Below are positions 13,036-15,166 of a DNA stretch of 15,166 nucleotides, in pieces. Source of the DNA: Polyangia bacterium (GTDB taxonomy: Bacteria; Myxococcota_A; Polyangia; Polyangiales; Polyangiaceae); NCBI GenBank assembly GCA_030430975.1, contig JAUIKB010000028.1, positions 1 through 15,166 of the forward strand. Direction: 5' to 3'. Under the pieces are notes generated by a model. The model was not told where the DNA came from. It saw nothing but the letters and a program-made list of their open reading frames with translations, and did not search any database. Position 1 is the first letter of the stretch, and every line of letters starts with the position of its first letter. The position numbers and the translations under genes were made by a program.

Positions 13036-15166
13036 CCGGCGAGTATCTCGAGCAGCGGCGGGACACTCACCATCAACTCGTGGGCGACCATTCTGTCCCC
13101 AGCCAGCAGCAGCGCGCCGCCCGCGCCGGCCCGCACTGTCGCGGGCGCCGGACCTGCTGCGAGCACCTGAGCCGCAAACAGAATATCCCCGGGGCCGAGC
13201 TCTTCAGTGACAGCGCCTGACGCTTCGAGCACTTCTAGTCTGCCAGCACCGACCACATTGAACCCAGGAACCGCCGTCCCTTCTTCGATCAGCTCGTCAT
13301 CTGCGTTGAGAACTCGCACCTGGAGCTTCTGAGTGACCAGCTCTCTGAGTCCCTCGTCCAGGCGTTCTCCGAGCACGCCCATCGTGGCGCCGGCCAAGGC
13401 CTGAAATCGGTCGGCGACCCGCCGCAGCTCGTCCGAAACCCAAGGACAATCCGCAAGCGCCGCCTCCAAGGCAAAACTATTCCACACGGCAACTCTCGTG
13501 TGCTCCTCGGCCGCCACTACCCGCAGCGCAACGCCGTCCTCGAGACTGCCCGTAGTGAACACAACGTCTCCAACCCCGGCGCGAGCGGCCGGCAGGTCGT
13601 CGATCGCCGGCGTGACAGCCACCGAACCTGCAGTCACCAGCGCCACCTCAAAACCGCTGACCTCTTCTTCCAAGGCCAGCTCGCGCACCTCGGCGTCCTC
13701 GGCCAACTGCGCCTGCGCCTCGTCGGGTAGATCCTCCAGACCCCGTACCTCGCGCAGGCTCACGCCCTCCACACGGGCGCCGCCGGTGGACTCGGGTTCG
13801 GGTTCGGGTTCGGGTTCGGGTTCGGGTTCGGGTTCGGGTTCGGGTTCGGGACTCGGCTCCGGCATGGCGTTGACCGGCGCCGTGGGCGCTTCATGCTCGC
13901 CGTGTGCCTCGGCCGTCGGACTCGGTTTCGGACTCGGTTTCGGACTCGGTTTCGGTTCCGGACTCGGTTTCGGTTCCGGACTCGGTTTCGGTTCCGGACT
14001 CGGTTTCGGTTCCGGACTCGGTTTCGGTTCCGGACTCGGACTCGGTTCCGGACTCGGTTTCGGTTCCGGACTCGGTTTCGGTTCCGGACTCGGGTTCGGT
14101 TCCGGACTCGGACTCGGTTCCGGACTCGGTTTCGGTTCCGGTTCCGGACTCGGTTTCGCCTTCGGAACCGGCGGTTTCGGTACCGGAGCCTTAACCGCGC
14201 CAGCCTTTCGGGGCGGTGGCGGTGGAGCCTTGGGACGCTCGCCTGGGGACACCGGGCGACGGGGAGGCGGCGGCTTCGGCCTTGCCGGCGGTGGCATCGC
14301 CTTCGCGCCTCGCGGGGGCGGTGGGCGCTTCGGTGGCGGCGGCTTGCGATCGCGCTCCGGCGCCGCTGCGGCGGTCGACGGCGACAACGATGCTGCGTCG
14401 AGCGTCTCAGCGCCGGTTGGCGGCATCGACGACAGCAGCTCGTCATCATCAACGGGCGGAAGTGTGGCGCTGGCGTTCGCTCCGAATACCTCCTCGGCCG
14501 GTACCGCAGTCGACTCGACGAGCGAATCGACGTCGATCGACTGCGGCGTCACCTCGGTGGGGACAATAGCCGAGGCCACGGGCGACGACTTCGGCAACGG
14601 CGGCGGATCGGCCGGGCCATCGATCGATGCGACCGGACCCAGCTGCGAGGCGAGTTCGGGCGGAAGCGACTCTAAATCAGCCGAGGTGACGACCTCATCT
14701 GTGTCGAGATAGCTCGCGGCGCGCACACCGCTGCGCCCGGACGGCGGACCTTCTTCGGACTCAGCGCCTTCGAGCACTTGAACCTTAGGAGGCGGAGGCG
14801 GCACGCTCACCTGGTCAGGATCGACACGCGACATTTGCGTCGAGAGGAGCTCAGGCGGCACGTCACGCGCCGGCGTCGGTGCCTCCGAGACCGCCTCATC
14901 AAAGTCGACATCAATATCCATGTCGATACTCACGGGGGCGACCTCGGTCGGCGGCGCATCGGCGCCGGCCGAGATTGGCGGTGGACCACCCGGCATCGGC
15001 GGCGGGGCAGCGGGTGACGCGCCCGGCATCGGCGGCGAGGCCGCGGCAGCGGGTGACGCGCCCGGCATCGGCGGCGGGGCCGCGACGGCGGGTGATGCGC
15101 CCGGCATCGGCGGCGGGGCGACGGCGGCGGGTGCCGGCGCCGCGGCCGCAGCAGGATCCGTCGCTG
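13032..15166 (-). CDS. Pro-rich repeat protein with two degenerate cNMP-binding-like domains (N-terminus outside window)
   Basis: The frame is open through the right edge, and the first Met visible belongs to a repeat, so the start lies beyond 15166. In N-to-C order the visible 710 or so residues show: imperfect repeats PPMPGASPA; an acidic segment rich in Ser and Asp (SIDMDIDVDFDEAVSEAP); Pro/Arg/Lys-rich stretches (KPPPPKRPPPPRGAK); about ten PSPEPK units; an alternating (EP)n run; then a folded C-terminal half. That half has two beta-barrel-like segments (VSLREVRGLEDLPDE to about VSDELRR, and LQVRVLNADDELIEEGTAVPGF to PPLLEILAG). Both resemble cyclic-nucleotide-binding folds but lack the phosphate-binding R-x-A-x motif; GDVVF and GDILF replace the usual FGE. 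This suggests a long extended scaffold with sensor-like domains that probably do not bind cNMP. Nothing indicates export. Confidence 0.7.
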   Translation of the reverse strand, partial: ATDPAAAAAPAPAAVAPPPMPGASPAVAAPPPMPGASPAAAASPPMPGASPAAPPPMPGGPPPISAGADAPPTEVAPVSIDMDIDVDFDEAVSEAPTPARDVPPELLSTQMSRVDPDQVSVPPPPPKVQVLEGAESEEGPPSGRSGVRAASYLDTDEVVTSADLESLPPELASQLGPVASIDGPADPPPLPKSSPVASAIVPTEVTPQSIDVDSLVESTAVPAEEVFGANASATLPPVDDDELLSSMPPTGAETLDAASLSPSTAAAAPERDRKPPPPKRPPPPRGAKAMPPPARPKPPPPRRPVSPGERPKAPPPPPRKAGAVKAPVPKPPVPKAKPSPEPEPKPSPEPSPSPEPNPSPEPKPSPEPKPSPEPSPSPEPKPSPEPKPSPEPKPSPEPKPSPEPKPSPKPSPKPSPTAEAHGEHEAPTAPVNAMPEPSPEPEPEPEPEPEPEPEPEPESTGGARVEGVSLREVRGLEDLPDEAQAQLAEDAEVRELALEEEVSGFEVALVTAGSVAVTPAIDDLPAARAGVGDVVFTTGSLEDGVALRVVAAEEHTRVAVWNSFALEAALADCPWVSDELRRVADRFQALAGATMGVLGERLDEGLRELVTQKLQVRVLNADDELIEEGTAVPGFNVVGAGRLEVLEASGAVTEELGPGDILFAAQVLAAGPAPATVRAGAGGALLLAGDRMVAHELMVSVPPLLEILAG
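13792..13850 (-). repeat. Hexanucleotide tandem repeat coding for (Glu-Pro)n
   Basis: Nearly ten perfect copies of GGTTCG (59 bases on the plus strand) are read as GAA CCC codons on the minus strand. The copies are identical at the DNA level, including third positions, so the tract is young or kept uniform by slippage. A change of whole units keeps the frame. Confidence 0.9.
13917..14161 (-). repeat. 12/18-bp tandem array coding for PSPK and PSPEPK units
   Basis: The array is built of an 18-bp unit coding PSPEPK and a shorter 12-bp unit coding PSPK. About ten long and three short units are present, some with Ser or Asn for the last Lys. DNA identity between units is almost complete. All units are multiples of three, so length changes would not break the frame. 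Confidence 0.9.
14989..15133 (-). repeat. 33/39-bp tandem repeat coding for PPMPGASPA units
   Basis: Four copies of a segment beginning CCCGGCATCGGCGG start at 14989, 15022, 15061 and 15100 (steps of 33, 39 and 39 bases). They code for the Met-Pro-Gly-Ala-Ser-Pro repeat. The array decays toward the right edge. Confidence 0.85.

Noticed and set aside
13793..14160. A CRISPR array
   Set aside because: The repeats are contiguous without unique spacers and are in frame inside a coding sequence.
13893..14675. Plus-strand frame with an Arg-Phe-Arg-Thr repeat, and a similar Arg-Asn repeat frame at 13760-14452 on the minus strand
   Set aside because: Both are shadows of the same repeat DNA in other frames, with composition unlike any neighbouring gene.
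13498..14712. A 404-codon plus-strand open frame rich in Gly, Ser, Leu and Phe opposite the Pro-rich gene
   Set aside because: It exists because the GC-rich tandem repeats lack stops in several frames. It has no ribosome binding site, and the minus-strand frame ends in a folded, non-repetitive domain while this one does not.

Overview
The window looks like ordinary chromosome of a high-GC myxobacterium (Myxococcota, probably an order Polyangiales-type lineage). The reasons are a MYXO-CTERM-like C-terminal tail on the first protein, several lipoproteins with Asp/Ala- or Pro/Ser-rich linkers, a Hanks-type Ser/Thr kinase with a C-terminal membrane anchor, a Pro-rich scaffold-like protein, and GC-rich spacers. 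I see no insertion sequence, phage, CRISPR array, tRNA or rRNA. Taxon and family assignments come from reading the translations and were not checked against a database.

Layout. 1-1453 (+): the 3' part of a fibronectin-III, C-terminally anchored protein, overlapping by one base a secreted outer-membrane beta-barrel-type protein. 1454-1840: a gene-free spacer with hairpins, a small direct repeat and the recA terminator. 1841-2971 (-): recA. Its upstream region has a promoter with a LexA-box-like palindrome in the spacer, the same arrangement as E. coli recA. 3283-3991 (+): a monoheme cytochrome-c-like lipoprotein and a 61-residue protein with a strong ribosome binding site. 4006-8448 (-): Ser/Thr kinase, CNNM/CorC membrane protein, TetR regulator and AurF-type diiron oxygenase, in transcription order. 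The last two overlap and are very likely co-transcribed from a promoter that carries an inverted repeat. 8475-9092 (+): a lipoprotein divergent from the kinase. 9109-10248 (-): a TPR-like protein. 10479-13035 (+): an RseP-type site-2 protease, a compact LpxC-like deacetylase and a lipoprotein, closely spaced and all envelope-related. 13032-15166 (-): the C-terminal part of a long Pro/Glu/Lys-rich repeat protein ending in two degenerate cyclic-nucleotide-binding-like folds; its start lies beyond the window.

How they may work together. Most products belong to the cell envelope: barrel, lipoproteins, CNNM transporter, site-2 protease and lipid A enzyme. The clearest regulatory units are recA with its probable SOS operator, the TetR/AurF pair, and the RseP-LpxC-lipoprotein run. 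A recurring feature is a TAnnnT-like -10 element ending about 6-9 bases before the start codon of several genes without a clear Shine-Dalgarno sequence. Other genes here have textbook Shine-Dalgarno sites, which suggests a mix of leaderless and leadered mRNAs. I did not find a clearly new multi-gene system; the TetR/AurF module and the envelope cluster are the best candidates for follow-up.
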